From Burkholderiaceae bacterium (GTDB taxonomy: Bacteria > Pseudomonadota > Gammaproteobacteria > Burkholderiales > Burkholderiaceae): 6,131 nucleotides of DNA. Under the pieces are notes generated by a model. The model was not told where the DNA came from. It saw only the letters and a list, made by a program, of their open reading frames with translations, and ran no database searches. The translations under genes and the position numbers were made by a program. The stretch lies in the NCBI GenBank assembly GCA_022701965.1, contig JAKONL010000125.1:1-6131 (forward strand). Direction: 5' to 3'. Of this stretch, positions 1-6,131 are shown piece by piece (position 1 is the stretch's first letter; each line of letters opens with the position of its first letter).

Positions 1-366
1 CGCGGACAGCGACGATCCGGTCTCGACGTCGCTGCGGATGTCGTTGAGCAGCTTGGCGACGCTCGCGTTGGCGTTGCCCCGGCCGACGATGTCGAAGGCC
101 TGCAGCAGCGGCACGCCGGCCTTCATCATGGTGGCGAGCTGGCGCGTGAAGATCGCGATGTCCTTGGGCTTGATCGCCTTGCCCGAGCGCATGCGCCGCT
201 TCTTGAGCTTGGTCAGCATCACGCCCTGGCGCCGCAGCGAGGCCTGGACCTGGTTGGTGCCCGATGCGCGCATCTCGCCCCGGGCCTGCTTGCCGTTGCG
301 GTCCTTCCCCTCCCATTCGAAGACGAATTCCTTCAGGTTGCCTCGGGTGGATGCTGCATTGGCCAT
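1..366 (-). CDS. pilC: Type IV pilus inner-membrane platform protein PilC (N-terminal part, cut by window edge)
   Basis: PilC is the polytopic inner-membrane platform of the type IV pilus; it couples the PilB and PilT motors to pilin assembly. The first 122 codons are present and the gene continues past the left edge (the family is about 400 residues). The protein opens with [21 protein letters not shown] typical GspF/PilC N-terminal strand segment with '[10 protein letters not shown]' (residues 22-31) and 'LRRQGV' (44-49) follows, then the first cytoplasmic helical domain with '[19 protein letters not shown]' (73-91), the characteristic T2SSF signature. No membrane helix is reached, as expected, since these lie further along. 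The ATG at 366 is supported by a GGAG five bases upstream. It lies 30 bases after the pilB stop, so the two are almost certainly one operon. The family is certain; I prefer PilC to the type II secretion protein GspF because of the adjacent pilB and the absence of other gsp genes. Confidence 0.94.
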   Translation of the reverse strand, partial: MANAASTRGNLKEFVFEWEGKDRNGKQARGEMRASGTNQVQASLRRQGVMLTKLKKRRMRSGKAIKPKDIAIFTRQLATMMKAGVPLLQAFDIVGRGNANASVAKLLNDIRSDVETGSSLSA

Positions 367-396
367 TCGATCTCCGCGTGTGGGTGCGAGTCGCCG

Positions 397-2130
397 CTAC
401 TCGTTTGTAACAGCAAGTACTTCTTCGAGCGATGTTAATCCCTGCATCACCTTCAGCAGTCCGGACTGCCGCAGCGAGCGCACGCCGTCGGCCTCGGCCT
501 GGCGGGCGATGTCCGGTGCGCTGCCGTCGCGCAGGATGATGTTCTGGATCGCCTCGGAGATCGGCATCACCTGGTAGATGCCGACGCGTCCCTTGTAGCC
601 GCTGTTGCAGGCGTTGCAGCCCACGGGCCGATAGGGCTTCCAGGTGCCGTCGAGCTGCGCCTGCGTGAAGCCCGCGTCGCGCAGGGCGTCTTCCGGAATC
701 TCGGAAGGCTCGCGGCACACCGTGCACAGTCGCCGCGCGAGCCGCTGCGCCGTGATCAGGATCACGCTGGAGGCGATGTTGAACGGCGCGATGCCCATGT
801 TGCGCATGCGCGTGAGCGTGGTCGGCGCGTCGTTGGTGTGCAGGGTCGAGAGCACCAGGTGGCCGGTCTGGGCGGCCTTGATGGAGATGTCGGCGGTTTC
901 CAGGTCGCGGATCTCGCCGACCATGATGATGTCCGGGTCCTGGCGCAGGAAGGCGCGCAGGGCGGCCGCGAAGGTCAGGCCGGCCTTGTCGTTCACGTTG
1001 ACCTGGTTGACCCCGGGCAGATTGATTTCCGACGGGTCTTCGGCCGTGGCGATGTTCACGCCGGGCTTGTTGAGCAGGTTCAGGCAGGTGTAGAGCGACA
1101 CCGTCTTGCCCGAACCCGTCGGCCCGGTGACCAGCACCATGCCGTAGGGCCGGCCGATGGCGGCCAGGAGCCGCGCCTTCTCGTCGGCGTCGTAGCCGAG
1201 CGCGTCGATGCCCAGGCGCGCGCTGCTCGGGTCCAGGATGCGGATCACGATCTTCTCGCCGAACAGCGTCGGCAGCGTGCTGACCCGGAAGTCGATCACG
1301 CGGTCCGGCCCGATCTTGAGCTTCATGCGGCCGTCCTGCGGAACGCGCTTCTCCGAGATGTCCAGGCGCGAGAGCACCTTGATACGCGAAGCCAGCTTCT
1401 CCTTGATGGCGGGCGGCGGGCTGGCGATCTCGCGCAGCTCGCCGTCGATGCGGAAGCGCACTCGGTACTGGTGCTCGTAGGGCTCGAAATGGATGTCCGA
1501 CGCCCGCATGCCGAAGGCGTCGAGCAGCATCTTGTGCAGGAAACGCACGATCGGCGCGTCCTCGACCTCCGCGATCGCCTGTTCGTTCGGGTCGGCCTGC
1601 GCCTCGTTCATCGCGTCGCCGAACTCGAACTCGTTGCCCACCAGGCTGTCGACCATCTCGGCCGCACTCATGGCCGTGGCCTCGATGATGCGGGAGAGCT
1701 TGTCGTACTCGCCGATGACCCAGTCGACGCCCATCTGCGAGGCGAACTTGATCTTTTCGACCGCCTGCTGGTCGGACGGATCGGCCGTCGCCACGATCAG
1801 ACGGTTGTTGCGCTTGCTCAGCACGACGATGCGGTACGACTGGCAGAGCTTGGGATCGAGCAGGTCGCGCGGCAGACGCTGCGGGTCGATCGCGTCGAGG
1901 TCGAGCAGCGGTGCACCGAAAGCGGTGGACAGCGTATGGGCGAGGTCCGAAGCCGAAACGGCGCCGGTGCCGGTGAGTTCGGCGATGAAGCTGGAACGGT
2001 TGCTCAGCGAGCGCTGGTAGATGTCCTCGGCGGTCTTGGCAGGCAGCTTGCCGGCCGCGATCAGCGCACGTGCCAGGCCGGGAAGCGCGATGGGCGAACT
2101 GTCTTTGACGAAGGGTTCTGCTGCTGCCAT
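397..2130 (-). CDS. pilB: Type IV pilus assembly (extension) ATPase PilB
   Basis: PilB is the cytoplasmic hexameric ATPase that powers pilus extension through PilC. The 577 residues match the usual PilB length (about 565-580). The N-terminal part, to about residue 155, is a T2SSE_N/MshEN-type domain. The middle domain has 'ASDIHFEP' (210-217), 'RFRIDGE' (225-231) and 'EKRVPQDGR' (260-268). The ATPase core shows Walker A GPTGSGKT (336-343), an Asp box around 'TAEDP' (362-366), Walker B '[12 protein letters not shown]' (398-409, catalytic Glu 406) and the His box '[12 protein letters not shown]' (423-434). A four-cysteine zinc motif, C469/C472 and C505/C508, separates extension ATPases of the PilB/GspE type from retraction ATPases such as PilT. 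The start at 2130 gives a complete N-terminal domain, although only a weak AGCAG lies upstream. GspE is the main alternative, but pilC downstream favours PilB. All catalytic motifs are intact. Confidence 0.97.
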   Translation of the reverse strand: MAAAEPFVKDSSPIALPGLARALIAAGKLPAKTAEDIYQRSLSNRSSFIAELTGTGAVSASDLAHTLSTAFGAPLLDLDAIDPQRLPRDLLDPKLCQSYRIVVLSKRNNRLIVATADPSDQQAVEKIKFASQMGVDWVIGEYDKLSRIIEATAMSAAEMVDSLVGNEFEFGDAMNEAQADPNEQAIAEVEDAPIVRFLHKMLLDAFGMRASDIHFEPYEHQYRVRFRIDGELREIASPPPAIKEKLASRIKVLSRLDISEKRVPQDGRMKLKIGPDRVIDFRVSTLPTLFGEKIVIRILDPSSARLGIDALGYDADEKARLLAAIGRPYGMVLVTGPTGSGKTVSLYTCLNLLNKPGVNIATAEDPSEINLPGVNQVNVNDKAGLTFAAALRAFLRQDPDIIMVGEIRDLETADISIKAAQTGHLVLSTLHTNDAPTTLTRMRNMGIAPFNIASSVILITAQRLARRLCTVCREPSEIPEDALRDAGFTQAQLDGTWKPYRPVGCNACNSGYKGRVGIYQVMPISEAIQNIILRDGSAPDIARQAEADGVRSLRQSGLLKVMQGLTSLEEVLAVTNE

Positions 2131-2162
2131 CGCTGCTGTAAGAAAATGTGAGATTTCAACCG

Positions 2163-2191
2163 ATCATCGCCGATCGTTTCCTGGCTGTAAA
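2163..2191 (-). promoter_or_regulatory. Candidate sigma-70 promoter for pilB
   Basis: On the minus strand TTTACA (2191-2186, five of six matches to TTGACA) is followed after 17 bases by GATGAT (2168-2163, four of six matches to TATAAT). Transcription would begin near 2156, leaving a leader of about 25 bases before the pilB ATG. A sigma-54 site (TGGCAC-N5-TTGCA) was sought because pilin genes often use one, but none was found upstream of pilB on this strand. This is a match by eye only, and readthrough from the tRNA or ispB could also supply pilB transcripts. Confidence 0.3.
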
Positions 2192-2253
2192 CCGTGTGCG
2201 GACGATGTACAACGCCGGAGTTGGCACTCACCCTGGAAGAGCGAACATGAGAT

Positions 2254-2269
2254 TTCGCCGAAAGGCGGA
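2254..2269 (-). other. Small stem-loop between tRNA-Pro and pilB
   Basis: Bases 2254-2259 pair with 2264-2269 (six pairs, one of them a G-T/G-U wobble) around a four-base loop. On the minus strand the stem is TCCGCC / GGCGAA with loop TTTC. It lies about 65 bases beyond the 3' end of the tRNA and could act as a processing or termination structure. However, the bases that follow (ATCTCATG) are not a T-run, so it does not meet the usual form of an intrinsic terminator. The rest of the 2131-2333 gap shows no supportable gene. Confidence 0.25.
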
Positions 2270-2333
2270 GCGTGGCGTCGACGTCGAGAGGAGGTCAAGC
2301 AACCGGCACGCACGGGGCGTTCGGATGGACAAA

Positions 2334-2410
2334 TGGTCGGGGTGAGAGGATTCGAACCTCCGGCCTCTACGTCCCGAACGTAGCGCTCTACCAGGCTAAG
2401 CTACACCCCG
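2334..2410 (-). tRNA. tRNA-Pro (anticodon CGG)
   Basis: The minus strand folds into a complete 77-base cloverleaf. The acceptor stem CGGGGTG/CACCCCG is perfect over seven pairs and begins with C1, typical of bacterial tRNA-Pro. The D stem is GCTT/GAGC with one wobble. The anticodon stem CTACG/CGTAG is perfect and encloses the loop TTCGGGA, giving anticodon CGG (bases 2376-2374), which reads CCG. The T arm carries the invariant TTCGAAT. Discriminator A (2337) and the CCA end (2336-2334) are encoded in the DNA. The gene lies 46 bases after the ispB stop and about 200 bases before pilB on the same strand, so it may be cut out of a longer ispB transcript or use its own weak promoter. I saw no convincing promoter in the 46-base gap. 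Confidence 0.97.
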
Positions 2411-2456
2411 ATGGTGTCGATTGAAATTCTGCTGTGGCACGACCCGCAAAAGTCGA

Positions 2457-3488
2457 TCAGGAGCGACGCTCCAACAGCTGAGCCGCCAATTGTAGCAAAC
2501 CCGATGTGTACGGATTCTCGGGAAAGCCATCCAGCGCGTCGATCGCGCGTTGTGCTTCAGCGGCGGCAGCGGCGCGGGTCGCGTCGAGGGCGCCGGTTTC
2601 CTTGACGATCGCGACGATGCGTTCGAGCTGCGTCTCGTCGCCCGTCTCGATCGCCGCCCGGATCAGGGCGGCTTCGGCGGGCACGGCGCGTTGCATGGCG
2701 AGGATGAGCGGCAGCGTGTTCTTGCCTTCGCGGAGATCGTCGCCGACGTTCTTCCCGGTCTCGGCAGCGTCGCCGGCGTAGTCGAGCACGTCGTCGATCA
2801 CCTGGAACGCCGTCCCGAGCGCCTGCCCGTAGGTCGCGCAGGCCTCCTCCATCTGCGACGGCGCCTTGGCCATGACCGCCGCCACGCGGGTGCTGGCCTC
2901 GAACAGCTTGGCCGTCTTCGAACGGATCACGCGCAGGTATGCATCCTCGTCGAGGGTGGCGTCGTGCATGTTCATCAGCTGCATCACCTCGCCCTCGGCG
3001 ATCACGTTGGTGGCGTCGGCGAGGATCTGCATGACGCGGATGTCGTTGCCGTCGACCATCATCTGGAATGCGCGCGAATGCAGGAAGTCGCCTACCAGGA
3101 CGCTGGCCGGGTTGCCGAACGATTCGTTCGCCGTCGCGCGGCCCCGGCGCAAGGTCGACTCGTCGACCACGTCGTCGTGCAGCAGGGACGCCGTGTGGAT
3201 GAATTCGACGACCGCCGCGATGTTGAAGCGCTGTGCGCCGCGGTAGCCGAGCGCGCCGCTCATCAGCAGGAGCAGCGCCGGACGAAGACGCTTGCCTCCG
3301 GCGGAAATGATGTAGTGCGCGACCTGGCTGATCAGCGGAACGCCGGTGTCGAGCCGCTCCGAGATCACGCGATCGACCTCGCCCATGTCGTCGGCGATGA
3401 GGGCGAGCACTGCGGAGGTGGGGGAGATGTCGGGAGCTGGAACTGACAAGAGGATGGCGCCTGGACGCGGCAGGATGGACGACGGCAT
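2457..3488 (-). CDS. ispB: Octaprenyl diphosphate synthase (long-chain trans-prenyltransferase)
   Basis: This cytosolic enzyme extends farnesyl diphosphate with isopentenyl diphosphate to make the side chain of ubiquinone (normally Q-8 in betaproteobacteria). Visible motifs are GGKRLRP (64-70, substrate diphosphate binding), the first Asp-rich motif LLHDDVVDE with D105, D106 and D109, 'SKTAKLFEAS' (190-199), the second Asp-rich motif DDVLD (232-236), and 'KNVGDDLREGKNTLP' (246-260). The residues five and four positions before the first Asp motif are small (A100, S101), which is the pattern of long-chain rather than farnesyl/geranylgeranyl synthases. At 343 residues it is slightly longer than E. 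coli IspB (323). The extra length is a poorly conserved N-terminus, and the ATG at 3488 has no Shine-Dalgarno and sits very close to a TATAAT. An in-frame TTG (codon 14) or GTG (codon 27) might be the true start. Product chain length is inferred. Confidence 0.95.
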   Translation of the reverse strand: MPSSILPRPGAILLSVPAPDISPTSAVLALIADDMGEVDRVISERLDTGVPLISQVAHYIISAGGKRLRPALLLLMSGALGYRGAQRFNIAAVVEFIHTASLLHDDVVDESTLRRGRATANESFGNPASVLVGDFLHSRAFQMMVDGNDIRVMQILADATNVIAEGEVMQLMNMHDATLDEDAYLRVIRSKTAKLFEASTRVAAVMAKAPSQMEEACATYGQALGTAFQVIDDVLDYAGDAAETGKNVGDDLREGKNTLPLILAMQRAVPAEAALIRAAIETGDETQLERIVAIVKETGALDATRAAAAAEAQRAIDALDGFPENPYTSGLLQLAAQLLERRS

Positions 3489-3505
3489 GCGGCCGGTACG
3501 CCCGC

Positions 3506-3511
3506 ATTATA
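3506..3511 (-). promoter_or_regulatory. Probable -10 element of the ispB promoter
   Basis: The minus strand reads a perfect TATAAT at 3511-3506, facing ispB. The matching -35 position with a 17-base spacer (3534-3529) reads CTATAG, a poor match, and there is no TG extension, so this would be a promoter with a strong -10 only, or one that needs an activator. Initiation would fall near 3499, about 11 bases before the ispB ATG at 3488. Confidence 0.45.
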
Positions 3512-3526
3512 GGAGTGCGCTAACCG

Positions 3527-3535
3527 TGCTATAGT
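3527..3535 (+). promoter_or_regulatory. Probable extended -10 promoter of rplU-rpmA
   Basis: The plus strand reads TGCTATAGT, an extended -10 element (TGn followed by a five-of-six match to TATAAT). The -35 position (3507-3512, TTATAG) matches poorly, which extended -10 promoters tolerate. A run of G at 3539-3541 gives natural start sites, leaving a leader of about 45 bases to the rplU ATG. It is the only good promoter-like element between ispB and rplU on this strand. Confidence 0.5.
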
Positions 3536-3539
3536 CTTG

Positions 3540-3565
3540 GGCTCTGCAGAATTCGCTCCAGAGCC
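3540..3565 (+). other. Stem-loop at the start of the rplU leader
   Basis: GGCTCTG (3540-3546) and CAGAGCC (3559-3565) are perfect inverted repeats of seven pairs, enclosing a 12-base loop. The predicted transcription start (3540-3541) would place this hairpin at the very 5' end of the rplU mRNA, about 8 bases upstream of the AAAGAGGT ribosome binding site, which it leaves free. It could stabilise the message against 5'-end decay or be part of a control element; no function is shown. There is no T-run after it, so it is not a terminator. Confidence 0.45.
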
Positions 3566-3585
3566 ATCTTCACAAAGAGGTCAAC

Positions 3586-3897
3586 ATGTACGCGGTCATA
3601 AAAACCGGCGGCAAGCAGTATCGCGTTGCTTCCGGCGAAAAAATTAAAGTAGAACAGATTGCTGCGGACGTAGGCCAGGAAATCGTGTTCGATCAGGTTC
3701 TCGCAGTCGGCAACGGCTCCGAGATCAAGGTCGGTACGCCCCTGGTGTCCGGCGCATCGGTGACAGTCACGGTACTGTCGCACGGCTTGCACGACAAGGT
3801 GCACATCTTCAAGATGCGCCGTCGCAAGCACTATCAGAAACGTCAAGGGCATCGCCAGCAGTTCACCGAACTGCAAATCGGCGCGATCGCCTCCTAA
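3586..3897 (+). CDS. rplU: 50S ribosomal protein bL21
   Basis: bL21 binds 23S rRNA in the large subunit and is needed during its assembly. The 103 residues equal the length of E. coli L21. The protein begins [14 protein letters not shown], the conserved N-terminus, and carries the family signature near the C-terminus, '[20 protein letters not shown]' (about residues 70-89), a basic loop that contacts rRNA. A good Shine-Dalgarno, AAAGAGGT at 3574-3581, lies five bases before the ATG. The first 25 or so codons are unusually A/T-rich for this window and include a rare ATA at codon 5. It is the first gene of the rplU-rpmA unit, with rpmA 21 bases downstream. Confidence 0.98.
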   Translation: MYAVIKTGGKQYRVASGEKIKVEQIAADVGQEIVFDQVLAVGNGSEIKVGTPLVSGASVTVTVLSHGLHDKVHIFKMRRRKHYQKRQGHRQQFTELQIGAIAS

Positions 3898-3918
3898 CGC
3901 ACCACTGGAGTAGGCACC

Positions 3919-4188
3919 ATGGCACAGAAAAAAGGCGGCGGCTCAACGCGAAACGGGCGCGATTCCAAGCCCAAGATGCTGGGCGTGAAAGCGTTCGGCG
4001 GCGAACTGATCAGCGCCGGTTCCATCATCGTGCGCCAGCGCGGCACCCAGTTCCACCCCGGCGTCAACGTCGGTGTCGGCAAGGACCACACGCTGTTCGC
4101 ACTGGTCGACGGGCATGTCTCGTTCGGTCACAAGGGTGCTTTGAACAAGCACATGGTCAACGTGACCCCGGCGGCTGCCCAAGCCTGA
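3919..4188 (+). CDS. rpmA: 50S ribosomal protein bL27
   Basis: bL27 sits at the interface of the large subunit, and in E. coli its flexible N-terminal tail reaches the peptidyl-transferase centre. The 89 residues are close to the usual 84-90. The conserved start appears as [16 protein letters not shown], followed by 'GVKAFGGE' (22-29), the family signature '[15 protein letters not shown]' (34-48) and '[12 protein letters not shown]' (54-65). There is no Firmicutes-type N-terminal cleavage extension, so the mature tail is encoded directly. Residue 3 is Gln where E. coli has His. GGAG at 3907-3910 serves as the ribosome binding site, eight bases before the ATG. It is cotranscribed with rplU and followed by a clear intrinsic terminator. 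Confidence 0.98.
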   Translation: MAQKKGGGSTRNGRDSKPKMLGVKAFGGELISAGSIIVRQRGTQFHPGVNVGVGKDHTLFALVDGHVSFGHKGALNKHMVNVTPAAAQA

Positions 4189-4208
4189 CCCGTTACGTCG
4201 GACCGTTC

Positions 4209-4239
4209 GAAGCCCCGCTCGTCGGGGCTTCTTCGTTTT
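4209..4239 (+). terminator. Intrinsic terminator after rpmA
   Basis: GAAGCCCCG (4209-4217) pairs perfectly with CGGGGCTTC (4223-4231) around the five-base loop CTCGT, and the tail TTCGTTTT (4232-4239) follows. The nine-pair GC-rich stem starts about 20 bases after the rpmA stop. The T-tract is interrupted by CG, so some readthrough into obgE is likely, which would let the strongly expressed ribosomal genes be set above obgE and proB. Confidence 0.85.
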
Positions 4240-4259
4240 CCACTGCCTTCTCCACTGCC
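4239..4259 (+). repeat. Short tandem direct repeat between rpmA and obgE
   Basis: TCCACTGCC occurs at 4239-4247 and again at 4251-4259, a 9-base direct repeat with a 12-base period, directly after the rpmA terminator. No protein-binding role is known to me. It may be a trace of local duplication or simply chance in C/T-rich spacer DNA. Confidence 0.4.
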
Positions 4260-4283
4260 GCAACCCGCGGCTTCCATCTGTAG

Positions 4284-5351
<1,068 letters not shown>

Positions 5352-5358
5352 CATCGTC

Positions 5359-6131
5359 ATGAGCGAAGTCGCTTCTTCCGTCGTCCTGCGCGATGCGCGC
5401 CGGATCGTCGTCAAGGTCGGGTCGAGCCTGGTCACCAACGAAGGCCGTGGCCTGGACGAGGCCGCCATCGGCGAGTGGTGCCGCCAGCTCGCCGCCCTGA
5501 TGCGCGACGGGCGCGAGGTCGTGATGGTGTCGAGCGGCGCCATCGCCGAAGGCATGAAACGGCTCGGCTGGCGCACCCGGCCGCGCGAGATCAACGAGCT
5601 GCAGGCCGCAGCGGCCGTCGGGCAGATGGGTCTGGTGCAGGTGTACGAGACCAAGCTGCGCGAGAACGGGGTCGGCAGTGCGCAGGTCCTGCTCACGCAT
5701 GCCGACCTGGTCGACCGCGAACGCTATCTGAACGCGCGTTCGACACTGCGCACGCTGCTGTCGCTCGGTGTCGTGCCCGTCATCAACGAGAACGACACGG
5801 TCGTCACCGACGAGATCAAGTTCGGCGACAACGACACGCTCGGTGCGCTGGTCGCGAACCTCGTCGAAGCCGATGCGCTCGTCATCCTGACCGACCAGAA
5901 GGGTCTCTACACCGCCGACCCCCGGAAGAATCCGGAGGCCCGCTTCGTCCACGAGGCCGTGGCCGGCGACCCCGCGCTCGAGGCGATGGCCGGCGGCGCG
6001 GGCTCGTCGATCGGCAGCGGCGGCATGATCACGAAGATCCTCGCGGCCAAGCGTGCCGCCGGCTCGGGCGCCTCGACGGTCATCGCCTGGGGACGCGAAA
6101 GCGACGCACTGCTGCGCCTGAGCCGGGGCGA
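5359..6131 (+). CDS. proB: Glutamate 5-kinase (N-terminal part, cut by window edge)
   Basis: ProB phosphorylates glutamate to gamma-glutamyl phosphate, the first and proline-inhibited step of proline synthesis, in the cytosol. The first 257 codons are open to the right edge; the family is about 367-380 residues, so the end of the kinase domain and the C-terminal PUA domain lie outside. Amino-acid-kinase motifs are VKVGSSLVT (18-26), VSSGAI (57-62), '[18 protein letters not shown]' (142-159), '[12 protein letters not shown]' (178-189) and GSGGMITKI (219-227), the last with Ser where E. coli has Thr (GTGGM). The ATG at 5359 is seven bases after the obgE stop and lacks a convincing Shine-Dalgarno, so its translation may be coupled to obgE. 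Earlier in-frame starts are not evident and this one gives the expected short N-terminal lead before the first kinase strand. Confidence 0.97.
   Translation, partial: MSEVASSVVLRDARRIVVKVGSSLVTNEGRGLDEAAIGEWCRQLAALMRDGREVVMVSSGAIAEGMKRLGWRTRPREINELQAAAAVGQMGLVQVYETKLRENGVGSAQVLLTHADLVDRERYLNARSTLRTLLSLGVVPVINENDTVVTDEIKFGDNDTLGALVANLVEADALVILTDQKGLYTADPRKNPEARFVHEAVAGDPALEAMAGGAGSSIGSGGMITKILAAKRAAGSGASTVIAWGRESDALLRLSRG

Noticed and set aside
838..2151. Long plus-strand open frame (437 codons) opposite pilB
   Set aside because: It is a mirror of the pilB coding frame in GC-rich DNA. Its composition (Asp/Arg/Val/Leu/His-rich, no recognisable domain) is that of an antisense shadow, and pilB carries all its conserved motifs.
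2220..2240. Sigma-54-like TGGCAC on the plus strand
   Set aside because: The -12 part reads CTGGA instead of TTGCA, it points away from pilB, and there is no plus-strand gene downstream for it to serve.
2276..2283. Palindrome CGTCGACG as an operator
   Set aside because: Eight-base CG-rich palindromes are expected by chance in such DNA, and it is not placed near a promoter.
2021..2383. Plus-strand open frame ending in a 'VRGFEPPASTSRT' peptide, with a GAGGAGG upstream
   Set aside because: The C-terminal peptide is the familiar spurious translation of the antisense of a tRNA gene, and the remainder overlaps the start of pilB and a non-coding spacer.
2334..2410. tRNA-Pro as an integration site for a mobile element
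   Set aside because: No duplicated tRNA end, integrase or foreign-looking gene is present on either side; the flanks are core genes.
2411..2456. Dedicated promoter for tRNA-Pro
   Set aside because: On the minus strand CAGAAT could be a -10, but the only -35-like TCGACT lies 19 bases away. The match is too weak to annotate.

Overview
This window looks like an ordinary chromosomal core region of a GC-rich betaproteobacterium. The best guess is Burkholderiales, probably Comamonadaceae-like (Variovorax/Acidovorax/Ramlibacter type). This rests on strong G/C preference at third codon positions, the gene order octaprenyl-diphosphate synthase - tRNA-Pro - pilB - pilC on one side, and rplU-rpmA-obgE-proB on the other. 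The genus cannot be fixed from the sequence alone.

Layout. The window splits into two divergent arms around a short intergenic region at 3489-3585. The left arm is on the minus strand. Read in its direction of transcription it holds ispB (2457-3488), tRNA-Pro with anticodon CGG and an encoded CCA end (2334-2410), pilB (397-2130) and the first 122 codons of pilC, which runs off the left edge. The right arm is on the plus strand: rplU (3586-3897), rpmA (3919-4188), an intrinsic terminator (4209-4239), obgE (4296-5351), and the first 257 codons of proB (5359 to the right edge). No gap reaches 300 bases. The largest, 2131-2333, holds only a candidate pilB promoter and a small stem-loop.

How the genes work together. 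IspB makes the polyprenyl tail of ubiquinone. PilB and PilC are the extension ATPase and inner-membrane platform of a type IV pilus. bL21 and bL27 are large-subunit ribosomal proteins, and ObgE is the GTPase that assists large-subunit assembly, so the right arm is mainly a ribosome module. proB, which follows obgE after only 7 bases, starts proline synthesis and appears to be a passenger in that transcription unit.

The most notable structure is regulatory. The ispB/rplU intergenic region seems to carry two divergent promoters laid almost exactly over each other. The predicted rplU transcript would begin with a perfect 7-bp hairpin, and the ispB start at 3488 would leave only a very short leader. 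I found no mobile element, CRISPR array, defence system or clearly undescribed system here, and all seven protein genes belong to well-known families.
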